This document shows positions 35,660 to 43,275 of a stretch of DNA of 59,282 bases, piece after piece. The stretch is taken from assembly GCA_963775085.1 (NCBI GenBank), contig CAVZHO010000013.1, forward strand, positions 1 through 59,282. The letters are read 5' to 3'. Source of the stretch: JAAFIP01 sp963775085. GTDB taxonomy: Bacteria > Pseudomonadota > Gammaproteobacteria > Burkholderiales > Burkholderiaceae_C. Both the position numbers and the translations under genes were made by a program. Position 1 is the stretch's first letter, and the number at the start of each line of letters is the position of its first letter. The notes under the pieces were generated by a model. It saw nothing but the letters and a program-made list of their open reading frames with translations. It was not told the origin of the DNA and ran no database searches.

Positions 35660-36631
35660 ATGCACCATGTTTCTTTTCACCGCTACATCCATGCCGCCGT
35701 GTTGGCGGGCCTGACGGCACTCAGCCTGGCTGCGGGCGCGCAAGACAAGCCGCCCCTCAAAATCCTGGTGGGCTTCCCTCCGGGCGGCTCGGCCGACGTG
35801 ATTGCCCGGCTGATAGGCGACGCGCTGCGGGACGACTTTGGCAGCGTCATCGTAGAGAACAAACCCGGCGCGGCGGGGCGCATTGCCCTGCAGCAAACCA
35901 AGGCCGCCAAGCCCGATGGTCAAACCGTGGTGGTGCTGCCCAGCGGGCCGATGGTGCTGTTCCCCCATGTGTATAAAAAGCTGGACTACGATGCGGTGAA
36001 AGACTTTACGCCTGTGTCCTTGATTGCACGCTTTCAGTTTGGCTTGGTGTCCGGCCCAGCTACGAATGTGAAAACCGTGCCTGAGATGCTGGCCAAGGCC
36101 AAATCTGACCCTACGACAGCCAGCTACGGCACGCCCGGCCAGGGCACCTTGCCGCATTTCCTGGGTGTGCTGATGGAGCAAAGCGCCGGCGTGCCCATGG
36201 TGCATGTGCCCTTCCAGGGCGGCGCACCGGCCAACAACGCGCTGCTGGGCGGGCATATTGGCTACAAGTTTGACGTGGTGTCCGAGACCGCCCAACTGCA
36301 CAAAGAAGGCAAGGTGCGCATCATCGCCGTGACCAGCGCCACGCGCGACAGCCAGGTGCCCGAAGTGCCCACGCTCAAAGAGCAAGGCGTAGACATGGAT
36401 GCCAGCGCCTGGTTTGCCATGTACGCGCCTGCGGGCATCGACACAGCCACACTGGCGCGGCTGGAGCGCGCGGTGGTGAATGCGGTGAAAAAGCCTGAGC
36501 TGCAGGGCAAACTCATCAAGCTGGGCATGGAGCCAGTGGGCTCGACATCCAGCGTGCTGGCTGCCACGCAGCGTACCGATTTGGCGCGTTGGGAAAAGCC
36601 CATCAAGGCCACGGGTGTTTTGTTGGATTAA
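35660..36631 (+). CDS. Bug/TctC-family periplasmic binding protein
   Basis: A 323-residue protein with GGAG eight bases before ATG 35660, a signal peptide (AAVLAGLTALSLAAGAQ) and the Bug hallmark ILVGFPPGGSADVIARLIGD. PGAAGRIALQQTKAAKPDG and the VPTLKEQGVD region confirm the family. Bug proteins bind carboxylates or other small acids, and most are orphans without TctAB permeases, as here. It pairs with a second Bug gene 5 bp downstream. The ligand is unknown. Confidence 0.92.
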   Translation: MHHVSFHRYIHAAVLAGLTALSLAAGAQDKPPLKILVGFPPGGSADVIARLIGDALRDDFGSVIVENKPGAAGRIALQQTKAAKPDGQTVVVLPSGPMVLFPHVYKKLDYDAVKDFTPVSLIARFQFGLVSGPATNVKTVPEMLAKAKSDPTTASYGTPGQGTLPHFLGVLMEQSAGVPMVHVPFQGGAPANNALLGGHIGYKFDVVSETAQLHKEGKVRIIAVTSATRDSQVPEVPTLKEQGVDMDASAWFAMYAPAGIDTATLARLERAVVNAVKKPELQGKLIKLGMEPVGSTSSVLAATQRTDLARWEKPIKATGVLLD

Positions 36632-36636
36632 GCACC

Positions 36637-37608
36637 ATGAAACAGCTCAATACAGTCTTCTCTATCGTCCTCACCTGCGCGGCACTGCTGGCAGGCAACG
36701 CAACCGCGCAATCCTCCACGTGGCCCAGCAAGCCAGTGAAGTTTGTCAACACCTTTCCTCCCGGTGGCCCGTCCGACATCCTGGCCCGTGCGGTAGGTGA
36801 CGCGCTGCAAAAACAGTTCAACCAAGCCTTTGTCGTAGAGAACAAGCCCGGTGCCAGCGGCAGCCTGGGCGCAGACATGGTGGCCAAAGCGGCAGCAGAC
36901 GGGCACACGCTGCTGTGGGGTATAGATACCACCTTCACCGTCAACCCGCATATCTATAAAAACCTGGCGTATAAAAATGCAGACCTCAAGCCGCTGGTGG
37001 TGATCGCCAGCTCGGGCCTGCTGGTGGGCGTGCACCCCGGCAGGGGGTACAAAAGCATGCAAGACCTGGTGGCAGCGGGCAAAAGCAAAACGCTCAATTT
37101 CAGCTCGGGCGGCAGCGGCAGCCCCGGGCATTTGGCCGTGGAGGTGTTTACCGATGCAGCCGGCATCAAGCTCACCCACATCCCCTACAAAGGCAACTCA
37201 CCCGCCGTGCTGGCCATTGTGGCGGGCGAGGTGGACGGCGGCGTGCTGGCCACCACGGGCATGCTGCCCCAGGTCAAAGCAGGCAAGATCACCCCGCTGG
37301 CGGTGACCAGCCGCAAGCGATCCACCCTCGCGCCCGACGTGCCTACGGTGGCCGAGGCGGGTGTGAAAGAACTAGAGAACGAAGTCGTCTACGTAGTGAT
37401 GGTCAGCAGCGCCACACCCGCGCCTGTGCTGCAAGCGATGCAAAAAGCCGTGCTGGACGCACTGGACAAACCCGAGCTGCAAGAGCGCATCGCCAGCCTG
37501 GACATGGCCTACGAAGGCCTGGCTGGCAATGCAGCGGCCAAGCGCTTGGGTGATTTGCATACCCGGTACGGCAGGGTGATCCAGGCCACGGGTATGAAGG
37601 TGGAATAA
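36637..37608 (+). CDS. second Bug/TctC-family periplasmic binding protein
   Basis: Also 323 residues; signal peptide ending LLAGNATAQ, then FVNTFPPGGPSDILARAVGD and PGASGSLGADMVAKAAADGHT. It shares the family fold with its upstream neighbour but is clearly divergent (for example SSGGSGSPGHLAVEVF against the neighbour's GTPGQGTLPHFLGVLM), so it is a paralogue and not a recent copy. It is co-transcribed with the first Bug gene and the hydrolase 7 bp downstream. Confidence 0.92.
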   Translation: MKQLNTVFSIVLTCAALLAGNATAQSSTWPSKPVKFVNTFPPGGPSDILARAVGDALQKQFNQAFVVENKPGASGSLGADMVAKAAADGHTLLWGIDTTFTVNPHIYKNLAYKNADLKPLVVIASSGLLVGVHPGRGYKSMQDLVAAGKSKTLNFSSGGSGSPGHLAVEVFTDAAGIKLTHIPYKGNSPAVLAIVAGEVDGGVLATTGMLPQVKAGKITPLAVTSRKRSTLAPDVPTVAEAGVKELENEVVYVVMVSSATPAPVLQAMQKAVLDALDKPELQERIASLDMAYEGLAGNAAAKRLGDLHTRYGRVIQATGMKVE

Positions 37609-37615
37609 CCCATCT

Positions 37616-38590
37616 ATGCAAGCCATCCTGCCACCCCTAGCACCCCTGCCGCCCATGCGCGAGCAAGCGCACCTCTTGCCCAACGGCCAAGCCGGGCAAC
37701 TGCTGCGCATCCCCAGCGCCAATCCGCGCCATTACCAAGACATCATGGCGCAGCGCCACGCATCTACCGTCGAGCTGGATGCCAGCCTGTACCTGCCGCC
37801 AAGCAAACAGCCTTTCGCGGCCGTCACCATCATTCCCGGCTCGGGCGGGGTGAATGTGTGGATGCTGCACCATGCGCAGGCCTTGGTGCAGGCGGGTATG
37901 GCCGTGCTAGTGGTCGATCCGTTTACCGCGCGCGGCGTGCTCAACACCATTGCCGCGCAGCAGCAGTTCTCGTTTGCGGCCTCTAGCTTTGACGTGTTTG
38001 CTGCCGTGCATTTTTTGCGGCAGCACAGCGCCATCGACGGCCAACGCATCGGCGCCATGGGTTACAGCCGGGGCGGTACGGCCGTGCTGCAAGCGGCCAT
38101 GGTGCAACTCAGCCGCCACGCATTCGGCGGCCAGGCGGCGCCGAATGCCGTGCTAGCCGCCTGGCCGTGGTGCGGCTACCAGTTCACCCAGCCCGATACG
38201 GGCAGCGTGCGCGTGCGCATGCTGGCCGCCGACCACGACAACTGGGCATCCACCTTGCAAAGCCAAGCCTACTTTCAAGCCATCCAGGCGCGCAACCCCA
38301 CGGCTACTTTTCGCCTGTTTAAAGACGCATTGCACGGCTTTGGTTATGGAGCAGAAAAAACCGAATTGCCCGATGCCATGGTGGCTCTGAATGCGCCCAT
38401 CCTCTACTTTGATACGCAGGGCGTGTTGAAAGATCCGTGGTCGGGCGCTGCCTTGCCGGATGCGGATGACCTGCAAATTCAGCAACTGCTGCGGGCATTC
38501 ATTCAGCGCGGTGTGACCATCGGCAGCCAAGGCACGCAGATGGATGACTTTATGGCGGATGCGGTCAACTTTTTCACTCACAAACTCTAG
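37616..38590 (+). CDS. dienelactone hydrolase-like alpha/beta hydrolase
   Basis: A 324-residue protein resembling the dienelactone-hydrolase family: VTIIPGSGGVN (oxyanion), VLVVDPFTARGV, the nucleophile elbow MGYSRGGTA, the acid in AADHDNW and the histidine in LHGFGYG. The Ser nucleophile (not Cys) points to an esterase/lipase-like variant. It has no signal peptide, so it is cytoplasmic. It probably belongs to the same transcript as the two Bug genes, which suggests breakdown of an imported ester or lactone. Confidence 0.85.
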   Translation: MQAILPPLAPLPPMREQAHLLPNGQAGQLLRIPSANPRHYQDIMAQRHASTVELDASLYLPPSKQPFAAVTIIPGSGGVNVWMLHHAQALVQAGMAVLVVDPFTARGVLNTIAAQQQFSFAASSFDVFAAVHFLRQHSAIDGQRIGAMGYSRGGTAVLQAAMVQLSRHAFGGQAAPNAVLAAWPWCGYQFTQPDTGSVRVRMLAADHDNWASTLQSQAYFQAIQARNPTATFRLFKDALHGFGYGAEKTELPDAMVALNAPILYFDTQGVLKDPWSGAALPDADDLQIQQLLRAFIQRGVTIGSQGTQMDDFMADAVNFFTHKL

Positions 38591-38605
38591 CCACAATTTA
38601 AACGC

Positions 38606-38664
38606 TACTATTTTAATAGCTGCTAACGTCCTGGCGACAAGGACTACAGCCATAAAATACCACT
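38606..38664 (-). repeat. dispersed short element, copy 9
   Basis: TTTTAATAGCTGCTAACGTC, then CTGGCGACAAGGACTACAGC and ATAAAATACC. It lies between the hydrolase and the sulfatase and covers most of their 83 bp gap. Confidence 0.85.
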
Positions 38665-38673
38665 AAAACACCC

Positions 38674-39990
38674 ATGAAACGCCCCAACATCCTCTTCATC
38701 GTCGCCGACGACCTGGGCTTTGCCGACCTGGGCTGCTACGGTGGGCGCGATGCGAAGTTTGGCAAAGTCTCCCCCGTGCTCGACGGCCTGGCCGCGCAGG
38801 GAATCAAGCTCACCCAGGGCTACAGCAACTCCCCCGTCTGCTCGCCCACCCGCTTTGCGCTGATGACCGCCCGCTACCAGTACCGCCTGCGCGGCGCGCT
38901 GGAGGAACCCATCAACAGCAAAAGCAAAGGCAGCGCCACCCTGGGCCTGCCGCCCGAGATGCCCACCCTGCCGTCGCTGCTCAAAGCCAGCGGCTACCGC
39001 ACCGCACTCATCGGCAAATGGCACCTGGGCTACCCACCGCATTTCAGCCCCATTAAAAGCGGCTACGAAGAATTCTTTGGCCCCATGTCGGGCGGGGTAG
39101 ATTACTTTACCCATTGCAGCAACAACGGCACGCACGACCTGTATATGAACGAAGAGGAAAAACAGCAAGAAGGTTACCTCACCGATTTAATTTCGCAGCG
39201 CTCGGTAGACTACGTGCAGCGCATGGCCCAGCAAGATGCGCCCTTTTTCCTCAGCATGCACTACACCGCCCCCCACTGGCCCTGGGAAACGCGGGACGAC
39301 GAGGCGCTGGCGAAGGAAGTAAAAGCCAACCTGTTCCACCTGCACGGCGGCAACATTCACACCTACCAGCGCATGATCCACCACATGGACGAAGGCATCG
39401 GCCAGGTGGTAGCCGCGCTGCGCGCCACCGGCCAGCTGGGCAACACCCTCATCGTTTTCACCAGCGACAACGGCGGCGAACGCTTCAGCGACAACTGGCC
39501 CCTAGTCGGCGGCAAGATGGATCTGACCGAAGGCGGCATCCGCGTGCCCTGGATAGCCCACTGGCCTGCCGTCATCACCCCCGGCCGCCAGAGCGTGCAG
39601 CAGTGCATGACGATGGACTGGTCGGCCACGATGCTGGCTGCTGCCGGGGCGGGCGCAGACCCTGCGTTCCCGCTGGACGGCGTGTCTTTACTGCCGGTGC
39701 TGCAACAAGAGGGCAAAGAGTTCGCCAGGCCACTGCATTGGCGCATGAACCACCGAGGCCAACGCGCCCTGCGCGATGGCGACTGGAAGTACCTGCGCGT
39801 AGCTGGCAATGACTACTTGTTCAACATTCCGCAAGATGAACGCGAGCGCGCCAACTTGGCCAAGCGCGAGCCTGCGCGATTGCAAAGCATGCGCGCGGAC
39901 TGGGAAGCGTGGGAAGCAGGCATGCTTCCCATTGGGCCGGATGCTACCGTGAGCCTAGGGTACTCTGTGAAGGATATGCCGCAGCGGTGA
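38674..39990 (+). CDS. type I sulfatase
   Basis: A 438-residue sulfatase: metal-binding IVADDLG (10-16), the formylglycine motif CSPTR (C56-R60) in the expected context NSPVCSPTRFALMTARY, KWHLG, and DNGGERFSDN. C56 must be oxidised by FGE or a SAM-dependent maturase; none is encoded nearby. There is no signal peptide, so it should act in the cytoplasm, which is unusual and fits prior import of a sulfate ester, perhaps via the Bug proteins upstream. The substrate is unknown. Confidence 0.9.
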   Translation: MKRPNILFIVADDLGFADLGCYGGRDAKFGKVSPVLDGLAAQGIKLTQGYSNSPVCSPTRFALMTARYQYRLRGALEEPINSKSKGSATLGLPPEMPTLPSLLKASGYRTALIGKWHLGYPPHFSPIKSGYEEFFGPMSGGVDYFTHCSNNGTHDLYMNEEEKQQEGYLTDLISQRSVDYVQRMAQQDAPFFLSMHYTAPHWPWETRDDEALAKEVKANLFHLHGGNIHTYQRMIHHMDEGIGQVVAALRATGQLGNTLIVFTSDNGGERFSDNWPLVGGKMDLTEGGIRVPWIAHWPAVITPGRQSVQQCMTMDWSATMLAAAGAGADPAFPLDGVSLLPVLQQEGKEFARPLHWRMNHRGQRALRDGDWKYLRVAGNDYLFNIPQDERERANLAKREPARLQSMRADWEAWEAGMLPIGPDATVSLGYSVKDMPQR

Positions 39991-40034
39991 GAGGTTGAGA
40001 GCCTTTGACAGCGACGGGTAAACCAAGGCGTTGC

Positions 40035-40559
40035 TCACGGAATGGCTGCTACCCAAACCTGATGCTGGCTTGCAAGAGCTGGATGATTAGAGTTGATCAT
40101 GCCGCGCAGGCAGGCGAGTCGACTGTGCCCCTCGATTAGTTGGTAGGGGACTTTCATGGGTTCCCCAGCGCTTCGGGGGTGTATGACGTGCCCAGTATTT
40201 CTCGCGACAAGGATCGGCACAGGGAATGTTCCGGTAGAAAGCAGGTACTTTGCAAGTCTCGTCTTACTGCGTGGTGCCCCGGAAACAAATTCCACGCCTT
40301 CTGCATCCAGCTCTGGAATCCAAGTGCCTATGTGATCGATGGAGCGAATCTCCTCGTTTGAGAAGTTCAGGCACTGATAAGACCATTTGTGGGGTTCAAG
40401 TTTGATCCAATGGTTGCTAAAGTCGCGCCAGTGTCTATAGATCCAGTCTTCAACAATTGATTCTGGAATGGTCGATAGCTCACTTGGCCAACTGGAGTAA
40501 TAGCTGTAGAAAGACTCGACTTCAATATCGCCATAGCCCTTTACAGGAGGATATTTCAT
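40035..40559 (-). CDS. hypothetical protein with a ParB-like segment
   Basis: A 174-residue soluble protein, AT-richer than its neighbours. The stretch VPYQLIEGHSRLACLRGM (~138-155) resembles the IxGHxR core of ParB/Srx-type nuclease folds, and VPILVARN precedes it, as it would in that fold. The first ~100 residues (aromatic, with many Trp and Tyr) are not recognised. It is the last gene of the reverse-strand toxin-antitoxin cluster and may be cargo of the same transferred block. The function is unknown. Confidence 0.6.
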   Translation of the reverse strand: MKYPPVKGYGDIEVESFYSYYSSWPSELSTIPESIVEDWIYRHWRDFSNHWIKLEPHKWSYQCLNFSNEEIRSIDHIGTWIPELDAEGVEFVSGAPRSKTRLAKYLLSTGTFPVPILVARNTGHVIHPRSAGEPMKVPYQLIEGHSRLACLRGMINSNHPALASQHQVWVAAIP

Positions 40560-40624
40560 GGGGCTTATGCAGGGGGAATGGAGTCAAACACCATAGATAA
40601 AGGATCGCGGAGCCGCCGTAAATT

Positions 40625-40894
40625 TCAACGCCCCGCGCTAGCTGGGCGCATCCGTTGCGGCTGCAAGTTAGACGTGGTCGCCTCCAAACGCTCGGCCAGC
40701 CAGACCTTGATCACGGACTGCCGTGTAACGCCCAGCTTGCTGGCTTCGCGATCCAGGGAATCGATCATCCAGGTTGGAAAATCCACATTGACCCGTTTCT
40801 GCTCATGCAACACACGCCGGGCTTTGGATACGTTCAATGATGCGGTGAGGTCGACACCGTCGTCAAACTGTTGCTCAAATTTATTAGCTTTCAT
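40625..40894 (-). CDS. CopG-family ribbon-helix-helix antitoxin
   Basis: An 89-residue protein starting at ATG 40894 (MKANKFEQQFDDG), the usual opening of this family. The C-terminal half RVNVDFPTWMIDSLDREASK and LGVTRQSVIKVWLAERLE forms the ribbon-helix-helix. These proteins normally neutralise a small BrnT- or RelE-like toxin. Here it is the third gene after brnT-brnA, 14 bp downstream, with no toxin of its own. Confidence 0.8.
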   Translation of the reverse strand: MKANKFEQQFDDGVDLTASLNVSKARRVLHEQKRVNVDFPTWMIDSLDREASKLGVTRQSVIKVWLAERLEATTSNLQPQRMRPASAGR

Positions 40895-40908
40895 ACAATG
40901 CGAGGTCA

Positions 40909-41193
40909 TTAAACGGCGACACGCTTTGGGGCCGTCCGCTTTGCACGCGCCGGGATGGTGGATGGCACATGCGCCTCAACATATGAGTCCAGCAAACGCC
41001 GGATCATTCGTTGGTACTGCGTGTGGTGCTTGGAGGCTTCCTGTTTAAAAAAATCAACGCTGCTTTTGCTCAAAGCGAGCGTGACCTTGACACCTTCCTC
41101 GCGAAAGGCCAGCTCAGAGGGCGGCGGCAGAAAATCTGCAATGACTTCCACCTTGCCCAATGGCTCATTCGTGTAGATTATTTTCTTGGTCAT
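40909..41193 (-). CDS. brnA: BrnA-type antitoxin
   Basis: A 94-residue protein (MTKKIIYTNEPLGKVEVIAD) with a ribbon-helix-helix in VKVTLALSKSSVDFFKQEAS and a basic C-terminal tail. It starts 29 bp inside the 3' end of the toxin gene, the usual toxin-first brnTA arrangement, and should repress the operon. ATG 41193 gives the conserved N-terminus; an upstream start at 41226 is unlikely. Confidence 0.82.
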   Translation of the reverse strand: MTKKIIYTNEPLGKVEVIADFLPPPSELAFREEGVKVTLALSKSSVDFFKQEASKHHTQYQRMIRRLLDSYVEAHVPSTIPARAKRTAPKRVAV

Positions 41194-41455
41194 AAATCTG
41201 TTTTCCTTTGCGCCAATATCCCGCACCGAAGATGCGGATCAAATTGCCCCGATAGGTGAATCGAACCGTCAGCACGCCGCCTTCGACCTTGCCAAAGCAA
41301 TAGAAACGTTCCTCGGTTTTGCTATGGCTCAGGTCTCGCGCGATAACGCGGCTCGTATCCATAAATGCCGCCTGCGCAACTTGAAAAGAGACATGATGCT
41401 TTTGTAGATTTGCATCGTTTTTCTTTTCATCCCAAATAAATTGCGTTGTTGGCAT
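41165..41455 (-). CDS. brnT: BrnT-family ribonuclease toxin
   Basis: A 96-residue toxin. FIWDEKKNDANLQKHHVSF (6-24) and later RFTYRGNLIRIFGAGYWRKG are diagnostic for BrnT, a RelE-fold RNase. The usual RIISARRA tail appears as RIFGAGYWRK, a variant worth noting. It overlaps the antitoxin start and lies 51 bp after the excisionase-like gene. Confidence 0.87.
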   Translation of the reverse strand: MPTTQFIWDEKKNDANLQKHHVSFQVAQAAFMDTSRVIARDLSHSKTEERFYCFGKVEGGVLTVRFTYRGNLIRIFGAGYWRKGKQIYDQENNLHE

Positions 41456-41506
41456 GTGAAAATGTTAGCACATTCCCATACTTATTTCCATATTTTTGTA
41501 TGGGCA

Positions 41507-41989
41507 CTAGTAACCCATGTTGAGCTCTTGCGCCTCTTGCGTGAGTTCGCGCAAGGCTTGCTCGCTGGAGCTACGCGACTTTTCTTGATACGCGCTGAGG
41601 TCTTCAAACAAAATGCGGCGATGCGTGCCGACTTTGCGGAAGGGGATGCGCCCGGCCTCCAGCTCTTTGACCACGAACGGACGCGATACGTTGAGGATGG
41701 CTGCAGCTTCTTGGGTGGACAGCTCGTATTTAAACGGCACCAGCTGCACCGGCTGGCGCTGGCTCATGCGGCCCAGCAGGTCGGCAAACAGACGCAGCAC
41801 CTGCGGCGGCACGGCGATGGCGGGCATGTCGTCGGCAGGTTGGCCGGATTCGTCGAGCACGGCAATGCGGTAGGCTCGGGAATGGTCTAGCGCGGCCATG
41901 ATGCAGCGCTGCGCTACTTTGGCCTGCTCCGCTTCTTCAGCGGTTAGCACAGGCGCGGGGGCCTGTTCGGGTGTTTTGGCGGCTTGCAT
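41507..41989 (-). CDS. excisionase-like HTH protein, probable orphan antitoxin
   Basis: A 160-residue protein starting at ATG 41989 with GGAG upstream. The N-terminal half (AQRCIMAALDHSRAYRIAVL) precedes a MerR/excisionase-type HTH: LSTQEAAAILNVSRPFVVKE, then LEAGRIPFRKVGTHRRILFE. Proteins of this layout are often the antitoxin of a PIN-domain toxin encoded next; here the next gene is brnT, so its partner seems lost or replaced. Confidence 0.75.
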   Translation of the reverse strand: MQAAKTPEQAPAPVLTAEEAEQAKVAQRCIMAALDHSRAYRIAVLDESGQPADDMPAIAVPPQVLRLFADLLGRMSQRQPVQLVPFKYELSTQEAAAILNVSRPFVVKELEAGRIPFRKVGTHRRILFEDLSAYQEKSRSSSEQALRELTQEAQELNMGY

Positions 41990-42157
41990 GCTGCGCTCCG
42001 GTTGTGGAAAAGCCTGTGGATAAACCCTTGGCATCCTGTGCAGCATAGCTCATAAACGAAATAAACGCAATAGACGAAATAAATGTTCAGTTTGCGTGCG
42101 TGGTCCTGCATACGGCACTCAGGTGGTGTGGTTTTTGGCTAGTTTTAAATGCCGTTA

Positions 42158-42212
42158 TAGGCCTCAAGCCCAATAAAATATAGCGTAAGCAGCTCTTAAA
42201 AATATAGCAATT
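42158..42212 (+). repeat. dispersed short element, copy 10
   Basis: CAAGCCCAATAAAATATAGC, then GTAAGCAGCTCTTAAAAATA and TAGC: the closest match to the apparent consensus in this window. It lies ~75 bp from the broken end of the antitoxin fragment at 42287. Confidence 0.85.
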
Positions 42213-42286
42213 GGACTGGCGCTGGCCGGGTTTCAAATGCTGGTTGGACGCTTGGTGGCCCCTATCGTCAACCCCATTCATTGCGT

Positions 42287-42475
42287 TTACCCTAAAGTGG
42301 GGGACAGCGCCAGGCGTTGGTGCGCAGTCAACCTGGGCCTTGTCATTTGGCGCACTACCACCATCAGCTCCGCCTGGTCACCGTCCTGCAATATGGCGTT
42401 GAGCGTAGCCAGGGCGAAGTCAGGCTCTTCGCTGTACAGCTCGGCCATGGCTTCATCATGGGGTTTGTCTTTCAT
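42287..42475 (-). pseudogene. C-terminally truncated HI1420-type antitoxin
   Basis: ATG 42475 begins MKDKPHDEAMAELYSEEPDF, then ALATLNAILQDGDQAELMVV and RQMTR: the N-terminal half of addiction-module antidote proteins of the HI1420 kind. Homology stops near base 42338, before the helix-turn-helix, and 16 unrelated codons lead to a stop. It is probably a remnant. It is divergent from the HigB-like gene and shares its upstream region. Confidence 0.7.
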
Positions 42476-42523
42476 TGGGTTTTCCTCTGCATATTTTGCC
42501 AAAACCGGACAGCGGTGTTTGTG

Positions 42524-42560
42524 TATAATACAAAGTGTGATATATAAAAACAAAGTGCGG
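42524..42560 (+). promoter_or_regulatory. putative promoter and operator of the HigB/HigA-like pair
   Basis: A perfect TATAAT lies at 42524-42529. Two direct repeats ACAAAGTGTG and ACAAAGTGCG start at 42530 and 42550, exactly 20 bp (two helical turns) apart, which suits a tandem repressor. No good -35 box at 17 bp was found. Confidence 0.5.
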
Positions 42561-42565
42561 TCACC

Positions 42566-42940
42566 TTGAAAGTATTTGAGAACGCCTGGTTTGGCAGGTT
42601 TGCCCGCAAAGAGAGGATATCTGCTGCCGCGCTGTTGGGCGCAGTTGCACGTGCGGAGAATGGGCAGATAGATGCTGACCTGGGTGGCGGCGTGATCAAG
42701 CAGCGGATTGCCAGGCTGGGTGAGGGTAAATCCAAAGGCTATCGCAGCATTGTGCTTTTTCGCAAAGGGGAGCGTTGCTTTTTTGTATATGGTTTTCCCA
42801 AAAGTGATTTGGGCAACATAGGCAGGGATGAAGAAGCGTTGTTCAAGAAAATGGCCAAACAGGTGCTGGCCCTGACGGATGCCCAGCTGGGTGTGCTGGT
42901 TGCCAATGGACAGTTTGAAGAGGTGGTGCAAGATGACTAA
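42566..42940 (+). CDS. type II toxin, RelE/HigB-like
   Basis: A 124-residue toxin with a likely TTG start at 42566. FENAWFGRFARKERI, then VIKQRIARLGEGKSKGYRSI and the strand pair VLFRKGERCFFVYGFPKSDL, match the RelE-like family (PF06296) that pairs with an XRE antitoxin. It overlaps the antitoxin by 8 bp (ATGACTAA), which implies coupled translation. Confidence 0.82.
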   Translation: MKVFENAWFGRFARKERISAAALLGAVARAENGQIDADLGGGVIKQRIARLGEGKSKGYRSIVLFRKGERCFFVYGFPKSDLGNIGRDEEALFKKMAKQVLALTDAQLGVLVANGQFEEVVQDD

Positions 42941-43250
42941 GAAATACCGTAGCGATGCTTTTGCCGCTATCCATGAAACCATGGAGGCATTGCATGACAT
43001 AGGCGTTGTGGACAAGCAGACCATGCGCGAGTTTGACGACGCGTGCTTGACACCTGTGGAGGTGCTGAGTGGTGAGCAAATTTTATTGCTGCGCCAGCGC
43101 GAGCACATCTCGCAGCCGGTGTTTGCCCGGTACCTGAATGTTTCCAGAAACTTGGTGTCTGACTGGGAGCGTGGTGTAAAGAAACCCGGTGGGCCTGCGC
43201 TGCGCTTACTTACCGTAATTCAGAAGAAGGGGCTGGCTGCGATAGCGTGA
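42933..43250 (+). CDS. XRE-family antitoxin
   Basis: A 105-residue antitoxin starting at ATG 42933. The helix-turn-helix lies at EQILLLRQREHISQPVFARY and LNVSRNLVSDWERGVKKPGG. The N-terminal part (DAFAAIHETMEALHDIGVVD) would contact the toxin. It is expected to bind the ACAAAGTG repeats upstream. Confidence 0.85.
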   Translation: MTKKYRSDAFAAIHETMEALHDIGVVDKQTMREFDDACLTPVEVLSGEQILLLRQREHISQPVFARYLNVSRNLVSDWERGVKKPGGPALRLLTVIQKKGLAAIA

Positions 43251-43275
43251 GGGAGAGTTGCCGCGTCGCTAGCCA

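Noticed and set aside
35483..36385. Upstream extension of the arginase frame
   Set aside because: It is antisense to the first Bug gene and has no arginase homology; ATG 35482 fits the family.
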